38,872 nucleotides of DNA from Anaerolineales bacterium (GTDB lineage Bacteria; Chloroflexota; Anaerolineae; Anaerolineales; Villigracilaceae), in the NCBI GenBank assembly GCA_016744335.1, contig JADGEO010000032.1, positions 1 through 38,872 on the forward strand, read 5' to 3'. Below the pieces are notes generated by a model. The model searched no databases. It saw nothing but the letters and a program-made list of their open reading frames with translations, and was not told where the DNA came from. Below, piece after piece: positions 6,809 to 15,297 of this stretch (the stretch's first letter is position 1; every line of letters begins with the position of its first letter). The translations under genes were made by a program, and so were the position numbers.

Positions 6809-9265
6809 TTACTCTTCTTCCTCACTCGGCCTTAATGGCTCAAGCATTTGCTCTGGCGCAATGGCAATTTCTAGCACCTGGTCTAAGTGTTTTACGGGGA
6901 TTATCTTCAAATCATTGCGTGCCGATTTTGGCATATCAACTAAATCTTTGATGTTTTTCTCTGGCAACAGGACAACCTTCATCCCAGCGCGATGCGCGGC
7001 GAGAACTTTATCTCGTACCCCACCAACGGGGAGCACGCGTCCCCTTAACGTGATTTCCCCCGTCATCGCTACATCACGGTAAACGGGATGCCCAGTCAAC
7101 GCCGAAATCAGCGCGCTCGTGAGCGTAATGCCAGCACTAGGACCATCCTTCGGGATTGCGGCTTCTGGCAAATGAAGGTGAATGTCAATATGATCAAAAA
7201 TCTTAATCGGAATATCAAAATCCCTTGCGCGAGATTTGATATAAGTTAACCCAGCTTGAACAGATTCTTGCATCACATCCCCAACTCGCCCTGTAATTTG
7301 CAAGTTACCTTTGCCTTCGAGAATAGCCACTTCTATAGCCATAATCTCGCCGCCGTTCATTGTCCATGCTAAACCCGTTGCTACGCCGACTTCATCTTCT
7401 TCTTCAATTTCTGTCATAAAGTATTCGGGCGGACCCAAAAGTTTCTCAATTGTCCGTGAGCTAATTTGTTGCGGAAAGCGTTTAGACTCTGCCTTAAGGC
7501 GCGCTATTTTTCGGCAAACGCGACCAATTTCACGCTCTAAATTCCGAACACCTGCTTCATAGGTATATTGCCGTATTACGCTTTGCAACGCACCATCAGA
7601 GAAACGCAAATCTAAATCGTGTACGCCACTTTCATCAATCTGACGAGGAATTAGATACTGATTCGCTATCGCCATTTTTTCTTCTTCAATATAACCAGAA
7701 AACTCAATTACTTCCATGCGGTCGAGCAAAGCATCGGGGATATTGTGCAAAGAATTCGCGGTGGTAATAAACATCACTTTTGATAAATCAAAAGGAATTT
7801 CAAGATAATGGTCGCTAAAGGCATTGTTTTGTTCGGGGTCTAAAACTTCGAGCAAAGCCGATGAAGGATCGCCACGAAAATCGGAGCCAAGTTTGTCTAT
7901 CTCATCCAGCATAAAAAGCGGATTTGCTTTCCCAACTCGTTTCAAGGTCTGGATAATCCGTCCGGGCAACGCGCCGATATAGGTTCGCCGATGACCGCGT
8001 ATCTCGCTCACGTCTCGCACACCGCCCAAAGAAACCCGCGCAAACTCACGTCCGAGCGATTCGGCAATAGATCGTCCCATAGACGTTTTCCCTGTGCCAG
8101 GTGCGCCTACAAAACATAAAATCGGCTGGCGTTCCTTTTTAGGTTTCAACGAGCGCACAGCGATATATTCTAAAATCCTATCCTTGACCTTCTTCAATCC
8201 ATAATGGTCACGCTCAAGAATTTTAGCGGCACGCTTCACACCCAATTTGTCTTTAGAAAAATCGTTCCATGGTAAATCAATAATCCACTCAATATAAGTG
8301 CGAATAATCCCAACTTCGGGCGCCATTGGGGGCATTTGCTCTAAACGCGCTAACTCTTTTATGGCTGTTTCATTTGCTTCTTTGGGCAGTTTGGCTTCTT
8401 TGATTTTTTCACGTAATTCATTTACATCTTGTTGCCAAATATCTTCTTCATCTAACTCTTTTTGAATAATTTTTAACTGCTCACGCAAATAAAATTCACG
8501 TTGATTTTTGCTCATTTTCGACTGAACACGAGAATGTATTTTATCTTCTAGCTCCAAAACATCCACTTCCTGCGCTAATAAAAGAAGCAACTTTTCTAAA
8601 CGCTCTCGAGGGCTAGAAAGCAAGAGTAATTTCTGTTTTTCTTGCACATCAATAACCAAAGTGGAGGCAATCATATCTGCCAACCAGCCTGGCTCAGAGA
8701 TATTTAAGGCATAAAGATAGGCTTCATCAGGTAAAGCACGATCTAAATGAACATATTTATCGAAGAAATTCAGCACAGAACGCATGAGAGCACGCATTTC
8801 TTTATTGATATCTTTTGGCTCAGGAAGCAAACGCACCTTCACACGCAAAAAAGGTTTCATCTGAATAAATTCAACAATTTCTACCCGTCGCCGTCCCTGC
8901 ACTAGCGCAGAACTTGCTCCTTCTGGCATACTCAGCAAACGCCCCACAGCCATCTCAACGCCAATAGGCAAAAATCCATTTGCGTCAGGTTTATCATCTT
9001 CTGCTTCACGCTGTGTTAGCCCAATCACCGTTTGGTCATTAGATTGCGCCTCCTGAATTGCTAAAAGCGAAGTTTCTCGCCCCACAAAAATCGGGGAAAC
9101 CATGCGCGGAAAAATAACCAAATCTCGCAAAGGCACAGCCCAAGCCTCAAAAAGCCCATCTTCGTCCCCTTCACGATTCTGAACGCTATAAAGCTCCTCT
9201 GTTCGCTGTGAAAGCGATATGCCAAAATCTTCTTCGTCTTCAAAAAACCAATCGTTTTCTTTCAT
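6809..9265 (-). CDS. lon: ATP-dependent protease Lon
   Basis: A LonA-type AAA+ protease that degrades misfolded and regulatory proteins in the cytoplasm. With the ATG at 9265 it has 818 residues, the usual LonA length. The N-terminal substrate-recognition domain covers ~40-245, followed by a coiled-coil region. Walker A is GAPGTGKTS (387-395), Walker B LFMLDEIDKLG (450-460). The catalytic dyad is Ser710 (PKDGPSAG) and Lys753 (GGVRDKVLAA). The reading frame extends to a TTG at 9289, but the ATG at 9265 is preferred because AAAGGA lies just upstream. The C-terminus is acidic (PSEEEE). It follows folC by 45 bp on the same strand and is probably co-transcribed. No HrcA/CIRCE-like element was seen. 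Confidence 0.96.
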   Translation of the reverse strand: MKENDWFFEDEEDFGISLSQRTEELYSVQNREGDEDGLFEAWAVPLRDLVIFPRMVSPIFVGRETSLLAIQEAQSNDQTVIGLTQREAEDDKPDANGFLPIGVEMAVGRLLSMPEGASSALVQGRRRVEIVEFIQMKPFLRVKVRLLPEPKDINKEMRALMRSVLNFFDKYVHLDRALPDEAYLYALNISEPGWLADMIASTLVIDVQEKQKLLLLSSPRERLEKLLLLLAQEVDVLELEDKIHSRVQSKMSKNQREFYLREQLKIIQKELDEEDIWQQDVNELREKIKEAKLPKEANETAIKELARLEQMPPMAPEVGIIRTYIEWIIDLPWNDFSKDKLGVKRAAKILERDHYGLKKVKDRILEYIAVRSLKPKKERQPILCFVGAPGTGKTSMGRSIAESLGREFARVSLGGVRDVSEIRGHRRTYIGALPGRIIQTLKRVGKANPLFMLDEIDKLGSDFRGDPSSALLEVLDPEQNNAFSDHYLEIPFDLSKVMFITTANSLHNIPDALLDRMEVIEFSGYIEEEKMAIANQYLIPRQIDESGVHDLDLRFSDGALQSVIRQYTYEAGVRNLEREIGRVCRKIARLKAESKRFPQQISSRTIEKLLGPPEYFMTEIEEEDEVGVATGLAWTMNGGEIMAIEVAILEGKGNLQITGRVGDVMQESVQAGLTYIKSRARDFDIPIKIFDHIDIHLHLPEAAIPKDGPSAGITLTSALISALTGHPVYRDVAMTGEITLRGRVLPVGGVRDKVLAAHRAGMKVVLLPEKNIKDLVDMPKSARNDLKIIPVKHLDQVLEIAIAPEQMLEPLRPSEEEE

Positions 9266-9310
9266 AATTTCCTTTAGTTTAGGAGCCAATATCGCCAGAC
9301 ATTGACGCCG

Positions 9311-10624
9311 TTATTTCTCACTTAAGACCGCCCTCACCGCCGCAGTGACAAAAATAGATCCTGCAGATAGGAGGAGGGCGCGCGTTTTATTAACATCTTC
9401 TAATGCCTGAACAACAGCGGCTTCTACAGGCGTAATTGCCTCTGACACGACTTCAACTTGCTCGGCGATGGTAAGCAGTTTCTCCGCATCAACTGCGCGG
9501 GGATGCTCGGCTTTTGTAAAAATCACTTTCTCTAAACGTGGAGCAAGTATCTCCAACATCTCTACTACTTTCTTATCTTCTGAAACGCCAAAAATAAGCA
9601 CCACTTTCTCATCGGGGAAATATTCGTCTAGCGTTTGGCGTAGTTTAATAATAGAGTCGGGATTATGGGCTGAGTCTAACACAATTGGTGGTTTTTCACG
9701 CCAAATTTCAAAACGCCCTGCCCATTGCGTATCGGCAAACCCTTGTTTGATTTGCGCAGAGCTAATCATTAATCCCTCGCGGCGCGCTACAAGTAATGCG
9801 GCATACGCTGTGACTGCGTTCTCTACCTGATGTTCGCCCAAAAGGGGAATACTGAGCTTCATCTTTGGTGCGTTTCTCATCCATACTTCGAGCATTTGCC
9901 CATCTATGGATTTCTTTTTCACTCTGTAGAGAATATCGTGTCCGACACGCGTTAATGGCACATCGTACTCTTCAGCAACCCGCTCAAAAACGGCGCTCAC
10001 GTCCACTTTCTGGGGCGAAACGACAAAGGGATGTCCTTCTTTCACAATTCCTGCTTTTTCGCGCGCTATTTTTTCCAGTGAATCCCCTAAAATCGCCGTA
10101 TGTTCCAACGAGATGGAGGTAATCACCGAAACGAGGGGCGTGATGATATTGGTCGCATCCAAGCGTCCGCCCAAGCCGACTTCAATGACAGCCACTGTCA
10201 CATTTTGGCGGGAGAAGTGAAGAAAACCAAGTGCAGTAGCAAGCTCAAAGGTGGTAATAAAAGGCACCTGCTCAACAGCGGGTTTCATTTCTTCGACCAA
10301 CGCAACAAAATCATCCTTTGAGATTGGTGCGCCGTTTACTTGCATCCGCTCGGTAAATTCTTGCAAATGAGGTGAGGTATAAAGCCCAACACGATGTCCC
10401 GCAGCGCGCAATGCACTCGCTGTAAATGCCGCGGTAGAGCCTTTGCCCTTTGAACCTGCGATATGGATTATCGGATAATCATTTTGTGGGGCGCCGAGCA
10501 AGCGCATGAGGTCGCGCATTCGGTCGAGATTGAACTCAGCTTTAGCCAGTTCGGAGGAATGTTTGAAGCTGTAATTGACAAAAGAGTAAAGATAATCGAG
10601 GGATTTTTCGTAGTTTTTATTCAT
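9311..10624 (-). CDS. folC: Bifunctional folylpolyglutamate / dihydrofolate synthase
   Basis: A 437-residue Mur-ligase-family enzyme that adds glutamate to (dihydro)folate using ATP. The P-loop is IHIAGSKGKGSTAA (53-66). The second family signature is VIEVGLGGRLDATNII (~142-157). The C-terminal Mur-ligase motif VLDSAHNPDS (~313-322) contains the conserved HNP. Length matches bacterial FolC (~420-440). Whether it also makes dihydrofolate from dihydropteroate cannot be told here. It is the first gene of a minus-strand unit with lon. Its start is divergent from the toxin-antitoxin operon, across a 119-bp region shared by both. No strong promoter for this strand is visible in that region. Confidence 0.94.
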   Translation of the reverse strand: MNKNYEKSLDYLYSFVNYSFKHSSELAKAEFNLDRMRDLMRLLGAPQNDYPIIHIAGSKGKGSTAAFTASALRAAGHRVGLYTSPHLQEFTERMQVNGAPISKDDFVALVEEMKPAVEQVPFITTFELATALGFLHFSRQNVTVAVIEVGLGGRLDATNIITPLVSVITSISLEHTAILGDSLEKIAREKAGIVKEGHPFVVSPQKVDVSAVFERVAEEYDVPLTRVGHDILYRVKKKSIDGQMLEVWMRNAPKMKLSIPLLGEHQVENAVTAYAALLVARREGLMISSAQIKQGFADTQWAGRFEIWREKPPIVLDSAHNPDSIIKLRQTLDEYFPDEKVVLIFGVSEDKKVVEMLEILAPRLEKVIFTKAEHPRAVDAEKLLTIAEQVEVVSEAITPVEAAVVQALEDVNKTRALLLSAGSIFVTAAVRAVLSEK

Positions 10625-10691
10625 AGGTGAATTGTAAATCGTTAATCGTGATTTGGGAATTGGGAGTTGATGAAAATTTTCTTCACCTATC

Positions 10692-10728
10692 TTGACATCG
10701 CTTCGTACAAAACGTACAATTCGTACAA
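10692..10728 (+). promoter_or_regulatory. Promoter and CGTACAA operator of the toxin-antitoxin operon
   Basis: A near-consensus sigma-70-type promoter: TTGACA (10692-10697), a 17-bp spacer, TACAAT (10715-10720). Three copies of CGTACAA at exact 9-bp spacing (10704-10710, 10713-10719, 10722-10728) cover the spacer and the -10 box. GTACA-centred repeats are the known binding core of YefM-type autorepressors, so the antitoxin is expected to bind here and shut off its own promoter. An AGGAG site lies just before the ATG at 10744. Confidence 0.82.
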
Positions 10729-10743
10729 AGAAAAGGAGTTGAG

Positions 10744-11016
10744 ATGTTCCCTACAAAAGTAAAAAGCGGCGATGCACGCGCAAATTGGCGCAGTATTTTA
10801 GATCAAGTTTTTACAGGCAAAGATATGCTCATCGAGCGCAACGGTAAAGAAATTGCAGTGATGATTCCAGCAGTAGATTATGCTCAAATCAGGGAAACTT
10901 TGGAAGAAATGCGTGCCGTTCGTGAAGCAGATACCGCCTATCAAGAATGGAAAAAAGACCCATCCGTAGCACGTTCTTGGGATAAAATTACTGCAGAACT
11001 AGATAGCGGAGAATAA
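10744..11016 (+). CDS. Antitoxin, Phd/YefM family
   Basis: A 90-residue antitoxin. The N-terminal DNA-binding fold of Phd/YefM is recognisable (VKSGDARANWRSILDQV, IERNGKEIAVMIPAVDYAQI), followed by an acidic helical toxin-binding tail (ETLEEMRAVREADTAYQEW). It would neutralise the downstream RelE-type toxin and repress the operon by binding the CGTACAA repeats that overlap the promoter. The ATG has the site aaaggag about 6 nt upstream. It is separated from the toxin gene by only 3 bp, the usual coupling for such pairs. Confidence 0.92.
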   Translation: MFPTKVKSGDARANWRSILDQVFTGKDMLIERNGKEIAVMIPAVDYAQIRETLEEMRAVREADTAYQEWKKDPSVARSWDKITAELDSGE

Positions 11017-11019
11017 TTT

Positions 11020-11292
11020 ATGGGGAAAAAGCATTGGGAAATTATCGTCCATCGTAAAGCCGAGAAAACGCTAAAACGCCTACGCGGTGAAATGCTAGAA
11101 AGGATGCGTCAGGCAATTAGCGCACTTGCCGAAGATCCGCGCCCCAGCGGATATAAAAAGATGACGGGGCATAAAGAATTCTATCTCATACGGGTTGGGC
11201 AATGGCGTATTATTTATAAAATTGAAGATGAAGAGTTGATTATCTTGATACTCACGATTGCCCCGCGTGGCAGTGTTTATAGGAAATACTAA
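11020..11292 (+). CDS. Toxin, RelE/ParE family
   Basis: A 90-residue basic protein with the RelE/ParE fold pattern: WEIIVHRKAEKTLKRL (helix 1), IRVGQWRIIYKIEDEELIILILTIAPRG (central strands) and the C-terminal RGSVYRKY. The conserved Arg of IRVGQWRIIY and the C-terminal Tyr match RelE-type mRNA interferases, which cut translated mRNA in the ribosome A site. A ParE-like gyrase inhibitor is less likely given the Phd/YefM partner, but not excluded. It lies 3 bp after the antitoxin and 1 bp before the DUF503 start. All expected secondary elements are present, so it looks intact. Confidence 0.9.
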   Translation: MGKKHWEIIVHRKAEKTLKRLRGEMLERMRQAISALAEDPRPSGYKKMTGHKEFYLIRVGQWRIIYKIEDEELIILILTIAPRGSVYRKY

Positions 11293-11293
11293 A

Positions 11294-11578
11294 ATGCTCG
11301 GATACCTCACCCTCCACCTCACCATCCCCGGCTGTAAATCGCTGAAAGAAAAGCGGAGCCGACTAAAGCCGCTTTTGACGCGTCTGCGTAAAGAGTTCAA
11401 CATTTCTGTCGCGGAAATGGATTTGCACGATGTTTGGCAAAGTACCGTTATCGGTTGTGCGGTGGTGAGCAATAGCGGCGCACAATCCCAGCGGACTTTG
11501 CAAACTGTAGCCAAATGGGTGGACGAAAATTGGTACGATATGACTTTGGTGAATGAAGAAATTGAGATTATCACGTAA
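11294..11578 (+). CDS. DUF503 (YlxP-like) protein
   Basis: A 94-residue protein of the DUF503/YlxP family, seen from MLGYLTLHLTIPGCKSLKEKR, VAEMDLHDVWQSTVIGCAVVS and the C-terminal half. Family members are small, ferredoxin-like in predicted fold and of unknown function. In Firmicutes they sit in the nusA-infB-rbfA operon. The frame is open further upstream to a TTG at 11258, but the ATG at 11294 gives the conserved family N-terminus and starts 1 bp after the toxin stop. It is therefore part of the toxin-antitoxin transcript, an unusual place for it. The gene converges on the FAD oxidoreductase gene, with a long inverted repeat between them. Confidence 0.85.
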   Translation: MLGYLTLHLTIPGCKSLKEKRSRLKPLLTRLRKEFNISVAEMDLHDVWQSTVIGCAVVSNSGAQSQRTLQTVAKWVDENWYDMTLVNEEIEIIT

Positions 11579-11604
11579 AAAACAGAACGCAGGCATTTAA
11601 AAGA

Positions 11605-11684
11605 TTAAACACAAAGAGCACAAAGAAATTCAAAGGAAAAACAAAAACTTTTCCTTCGTGAACCTTTGTGCCCTTCGTGTTTAA
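11605..11684. terminator. Bidirectional terminator-like inverted repeat (cacaaag family)
   Basis: Two ~36-nt arms (11605-11640 and 11649-11684) are imperfectly complementary around a short A-rich loop. Matching blocks include ttaaacac, gcacaaag and ggaaaa. Each arm is built of ~9-10-bp units such as cacaaagag. It lies between converging genes (DUF503 and the FAD oxidoreductase), where a bidirectional terminator is expected. The sequence itself also belongs to the short-period repeats seen elsewhere in the window. Confidence 0.6.
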
Positions 11685-11685
11685 A

Positions 11686-13323
11686 TTATCTCTTTTTGCC
11701 TTTCTCAATCTTCTTCTGCAATTCTGGGGACCACGCAGAAATATCATCAGATGGGTAAATCTTCATCTCTGCGCCATCTTGCGTGAATAAATCAGATGCA
11801 CTGCATCCCAAAATGCTTTTCGCCGCGGCAATGCCCGAAGCTGTCACGCCCGCAACGCCATGACTGAGCGTACTCGCTCCGCATAAAAACAACCCTTCAA
11901 TTTCTGTTCTAATCGGGAACGCGCCGGGTCCCACCTGCCGCCTGCTTTTTGAGATTCCATATTGGTTGCCACGCGTCGCGTTGATATAGTGTTCGTTCGT
12001 CAGCGGGGTGGCTAAATTCCAGAAAACGATATTTTTGCTAATCCCCGGGACATGTTTCTCTAATTTTCTAAATAATTTTTCTGCCAATTCTTCTTTTTCC
12101 GCTTCATAACCAGCGGGTCTATCGCCATATTTTGAGCCAGACCATTCTTCAAACGCGTCATAATCCACGAAGGTAAATGCCTCGCAAGTATGAACGCCGC
12201 CGTGCATTTTCGAGGGGTCTTTGAGTGTCGTCACGGTCAAAAACATCGAGCTGGGCATCTCGGCTTTCAGCGCGTAATCCGTCAGTCCATGCTCATACGC
12301 CCCGTCCACGTCTTCGTTATCGTAGAACCAGAAATTTCCCGAGTCTAAACCCGCTTCCTTCAAATCCATGTCCACGGCAAAGAACAAGCTCAGGGCAGAG
12401 GTCGAGTAGGTTACGCGATCAAGTTTGCCAAGCAATTTTTTGCTCAACGCCTCGCGCCCCGTTAATTTGCCGAAGGTCACTTCTGGGTCTGCATTTGAAA
12501 CGATATATTTTGAGTGGATGACTTCCCCATCCGCGAGGCGAATCCCAATCGTCTTCCCATCTTCAACCAGAATCTTTTCTACAGACGTGGATAAACGCAA
12601 CTCGCCCCCGGCTTGCTTCAGCTCCCGAACAAAAGCGCGGGGAATGGCGAACGCGCCGCCGCGTGGATAGTAGCCGCCGTTGAAATAATGATGCGTGATG
12701 CCCGCGTGGACAAATGCGCTCACCTGCGAAGGCGGCATCCCGTGATCGCCAGACTGCCCCGCCAGAACGCCGCGCAAAACGGGATCGGTGATGAAATGCT
12801 CAATCAAATCTTGCCCAGAACGGGTTGCCCAGCGTAAAAGCGACATAGATTTCCCTGCCGCTTTGACCGCAGTTTGGGCATTTTTGACCTTGCCCAAAGA
12901 GTTAACGCCCGTGACCATTTTGTCGACCATTTCGATATAGCCTTCGATGCCCTCGGCTTCATGCGGGAAGTATTCGGTGAGCCGCGCCTTAAGATTTTCT
13001 TTGCCTTTGGGAAAATCGTATTGCTTATCGCCGATGACGATATGGTCGAAGCCATCGGGGTTGAGTTCGCAAAATTCGAGATGATTCGATACGCCCAGCC
13101 CGCGATAAATGCGATTCAGCGAGCCGCCCTCTTCAATCCCGCCGATATAGTGAACGCCCGGGCTAAAACGGTATCCGTTGAGGGTGAAAGAATGTGTCCA
13201 CCCGCCTGCTACATCGTGTTGCTCACAGACGAGAACTTTTTGCCCTGCTTGGGCAAGGGCTACAGCGGCGGTTAATCCGCCTGCGCCAGAGCCGATGATT
13301 ATGGTGTCGTAGGTTTTGGTCAT
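11686..13323 (-). CDS. FAD-dependent oxidoreductase, phytoene desaturase / retinol saturase-like
   Basis: A 545-residue flavoprotein of the CrtI / carotenoid isomerase / all-trans-retinol 13,14-reductase group. The N-terminal dinucleotide-binding motif is IIIGSGAGGLTAA (8-20), followed by LVCEQHDVAGGWTHSF and a GVHYIGG segment. The C-terminal FAD motif is GLFLCGASTLSHGVAGVTASG. Substrate unknown; no carotenoid genes lie nearby, so carotenoid chemistry is not supported by context. The frame opens at a TTG (13344), but the ATG at 13323 with AAGGAAA upstream is better and gives the canonical N-terminus. It is a single-gene unit. The small palindrome cgctaatatagcg (13345-13357) sits just upstream and could be an operator. 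Confidence 0.87.
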   Translation of the reverse strand: MTKTYDTIIIGSGAGGLTAAVALAQAGQKVLVCEQHDVAGGWTHSFTLNGYRFSPGVHYIGGIEEGGSLNRIYRGLGVSNHLEFCELNPDGFDHIVIGDKQYDFPKGKENLKARLTEYFPHEAEGIEGYIEMVDKMVTGVNSLGKVKNAQTAVKAAGKSMSLLRWATRSGQDLIEHFITDPVLRGVLAGQSGDHGMPPSQVSAFVHAGITHHYFNGGYYPRGGAFAIPRAFVRELKQAGGELRLSTSVEKILVEDGKTIGIRLADGEVIHSKYIVSNADPEVTFGKLTGREALSKKLLGKLDRVTYSTSALSLFFAVDMDLKEAGLDSGNFWFYDNEDVDGAYEHGLTDYALKAEMPSSMFLTVTTLKDPSKMHGGVHTCEAFTFVDYDAFEEWSGSKYGDRPAGYEAEKEELAEKLFRKLEKHVPGISKNIVFWNLATPLTNEHYINATRGNQYGISKSRRQVGPGAFPIRTEIEGLFLCGASTLSHGVAGVTASGIAAAKSILGCSASDLFTQDGAEMKIYPSDDISAWSPELQKKIEKGKKR

Positions 13324-13450
13324 TTTAGAGTTTCCTTTTTTCAACGCTAATATAGCGAATTGGCGAATGATGCGATTTTTTTGTGAAATAATGCTATAGA
13401 GTATAATAGATTAGTAAATTTTACCCAAAAACAAAAAAGTGACATATCAT

Positions 13451-13798
13451 ATGAAAAGTTTTTTCCACGGCAAAAAATATGCTTTTCAAGCAGAAATCTG
13501 CCTAAAAGACATAAGCCATTTTACGATTTATGGAAAACACTTAGAAACTTCTGCTGTCTCTCCAATTACAAATGTAAATTGCATTATTTCTTCATTCAGC
13601 AGCATCTTGGTAGACGAAAATGAAACTAGCAATATAAGCTGGGAATCAACTTGGGAAATCAAAAATCACATTCTCGCTGAAAAATTATGGCAAAAGGTAA
13701 TTAAGTTTTTCCAAGAAGATGACTTTATTTGCTACTTGGAATATGAACTTGACGATGACAGAAGTTTGGGTGGCTGGAATTCTGCCTACAAGTTTTAA
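13451..13798 (+). CDS. Small protein of unknown function
   Basis: A 115-residue soluble protein I do not recognise. It is aromatic- and acidic-rich, with a tail containing EDDFICYLEYELDDDRSLGGW. No signal peptide, membrane segment or known motif is visible. A GTG at 13439 is an alternative start in the same frame; neither start has a Shine-Dalgarno. A TATAAT-like box at 13402-13407 lies ~45 bp upstream and could drive it. The gene is richer in A+T than its neighbours and stands alone between a divergent oxidoreductase gene and a transporter gene, which suggests acquisition. The coding call rests on the length of the frame and plausible composition only. Confidence 0.5.
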   Translation: MKSFFHGKKYAFQAEICLKDISHFTIYGKHLETSAVSPITNVNCIISSFSSILVDENETSNISWESTWEIKNHILAEKLWQKVIKFFQEDDFICYLEYELDDDRSLGGWNSAYKF

Positions 13799-13864
13799 TT
13801 TAAAATTATTACTTTTCCCCTTACGCTAAAAAGAACTAATATCGTACTTCAAAAAAAAGCCTTC

Positions 13865-13888
13865 TCCGTGCAATCCGTAAACTCCGTG
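13865..13888. repeat. tccgtg short-period repeat, left of the MFS/AmpG-like gene
   Basis: Three tccgt units at 8-bp and 10-bp spacings (tccgtgcaatccgtaaactc is the core). An inverted, diverged relative lies at 15124-15148 on the other side of the transporter gene. The repeat ends ~17 bp before the transporter start. Confidence 0.6.
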
Positions 13889-13905
13889 TTCAAAAAGGAA
13901 ACCCC

Positions 13906-15114
13906 ATGCAAACCAACAAATCCCGCAATTTTCTTTTCTACATGTTCGGCGCACTCTACTTTGTACAAGGCGTAATTCAAGCCTATCAACTCAATTTCTT
14001 CAAACCCCACCTCAACGCCGAAGGCATCCCCCCCGATAAAATCGCCACACTGGCGGGATTAGCCCTTGTCCCCTTTATGCTCAAATGGGTATTCGGCATT
14101 CTCAGCGACCGCGTTAATTTCTTCGGCAAAGGGTATCGAGTCCCCTATATGGCACTCGGTGTGATTCTCTCTGCGGTGGCTTTTGGCTCTGCTTTTTGGA
14201 TTAACCCTGCTGACCAATTTACCACGATGGCGGTCGTTATTCTTATCGCCGTATCTGCCATGACTCTCTTCGACGCAACCGCCGATGCCCTCGCGGTAGA
14301 TATCACCGAACCCGAAGATCACGCTCGCGTTCAAAGTGTAATGACAGGTGGTAGAGCGGCAGGATTCATCATCCTTTCGCTCGTTTTCGGCATCATCGCC
14401 GAGCGGATGGGTTTTTCGGCAATCTTTTTGGCAATGGGCGTGATTATTCTATTTCCGCTCATCATGGTTTTTCAAGTCAAAGAGCCAGATCAACGCGCCG
14501 AGCGCGAAAAATTTGAATGGTCAGCCTTCAAACAACTCATCCGCCCCAATTATTTACTCTATATCTTCTTTATTGTCATGGCATGGACAACTTTTCAGGG
14601 CATAGACGGTCTCGTCACCCTCTATATGAGTGATGAACTTCAAATTAGCCCCGCCATACTCGGACGCTACGGCATGCTCAAAGGCGTAGGCATGGTCATC
14701 GGTGCGCTCATTCTAGGCTGGCTAATCAACAAAGTTGGCATCAAAAACGCCGCCCTCAGCACCGTGAGCATGGTCACCGTTGGCGGCTTTATTTTCAGCC
14801 GTGCCACCAGCCTCAATACCATTCTCATCGTGGGCGTTTTATGGGGCGTTGTAGTCGCCTTTCACTGGACAGTCTACGCCACCTACTCGATGGGCATCAC
14901 CGACAAACGCATCGCCGGCTCCATGTTTGCGATCCTGATGACAGTCGGCAATATCGGAATCGGCGCAGGGGAAGCCCTAGCCACCCGCTTTGTAGACGAC
15001 CTCGGATACTCCGGCGTATTCAGCGCAATCGCCCTCATCAATTTGGGATTGATTCCGATTCTCTTCTTTGCCCTACGCGGACTGCAAAAAGAAAGAGAGA
15101 AATTTGCTGGATGA
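13906..15114 (+). CDS. MFS transporter, AmpG/folate-biopterin transporter-like
   Basis: A 402-residue membrane protein with about 12 helices. The first loop motif is VFGILSDRVNFFGKGYRVPY (62-81), a variant MFS motif A close to those of AmpG-like and BT1-like carriers. FDATADALAVDITEPEDHAR (~124-143) in the next loop also fits that group, where a D-x-x-x-D-x-x-x-V pattern is typical. Substrate could be a muropeptide, folate-like compound or other solute; nothing nearby decides it. The ATG has AAGGAA upstream. The gene is bounded by inverted tccgtg repeats. The C-terminus is short and charged. Confidence 0.85.
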   Translation: MQTNKSRNFLFYMFGALYFVQGVIQAYQLNFFKPHLNAEGIPPDKIATLAGLALVPFMLKWVFGILSDRVNFFGKGYRVPYMALGVILSAVAFGSAFWINPADQFTTMAVVILIAVSAMTLFDATADALAVDITEPEDHARVQSVMTGGRAAGFIILSLVFGIIAERMGFSAIFLAMGVIILFPLIMVFQVKEPDQRAEREKFEWSAFKQLIRPNYLLYIFFIVMAWTTFQGIDGLVTLYMSDELQISPAILGRYGMLKGVGMVIGALILGWLINKVGIKNAALSTVSMVTVGGFIFSRATSLNTILIVGVLWGVVVAFHWTVYATYSMGITDKRIAGSMFAILMTVGNIGIGAGEALATRFVDDLGYSGVFSAIALINLGLIPILFFALRGLQKEREKFAG

Positions 15115-15123
15115 TTTTTTCCT

Positions 15124-15148
15124 ACGCAGATTTTACGGATTACACGGA
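15124..15148. repeat. tccgtg short-period repeat (inverted), right of the MFS/AmpG-like gene
   Basis: The reverse complement reads tccgtgtaatccgtaaaatc and aligns with 13865-13888 with a few mismatches. A further gtgctccgtgacaaacgtgac stretch follows at ~15177-15198. This is the only structure seen in the 183-bp gap between the transporter and the next small gene. It may also serve as a terminator. Confidence 0.55.
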
Positions 15149-15297
15149 AAAACTTTTCATATATTATTGGATAAAGTGCTCCGTGACAAACGTGACCTAA
15201 ACTTGCATGCCGCTGGTCAACATTTCTTCGACGTAAACATCTATTTATCTCCTTTTTACGAACAAGATTGCGCATTAGAACACAACCCTTAAACAAT

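Noticed and set aside
9266..9289. TTG start eight codons upstream for lon
   Set aside because: The ATG at 9265 has an AAAGGA site and yields the usual length; the TTG has no ribosome site.
10625..10690. Promoter for folC-lon in the divergent region
   Set aside because: No minus-strand -35/-10 pair with acceptable spacing was seen; the region holds a degenerate ~9-bp-period repeat (gtaaatcgttaatcg...).
11095..11574. 159-codon open frame antisense to the toxin and DUF503 genes
   Set aside because: The forward strand carries two well-supported families with proper spacing; the antisense product has no motif and an implausible composition.
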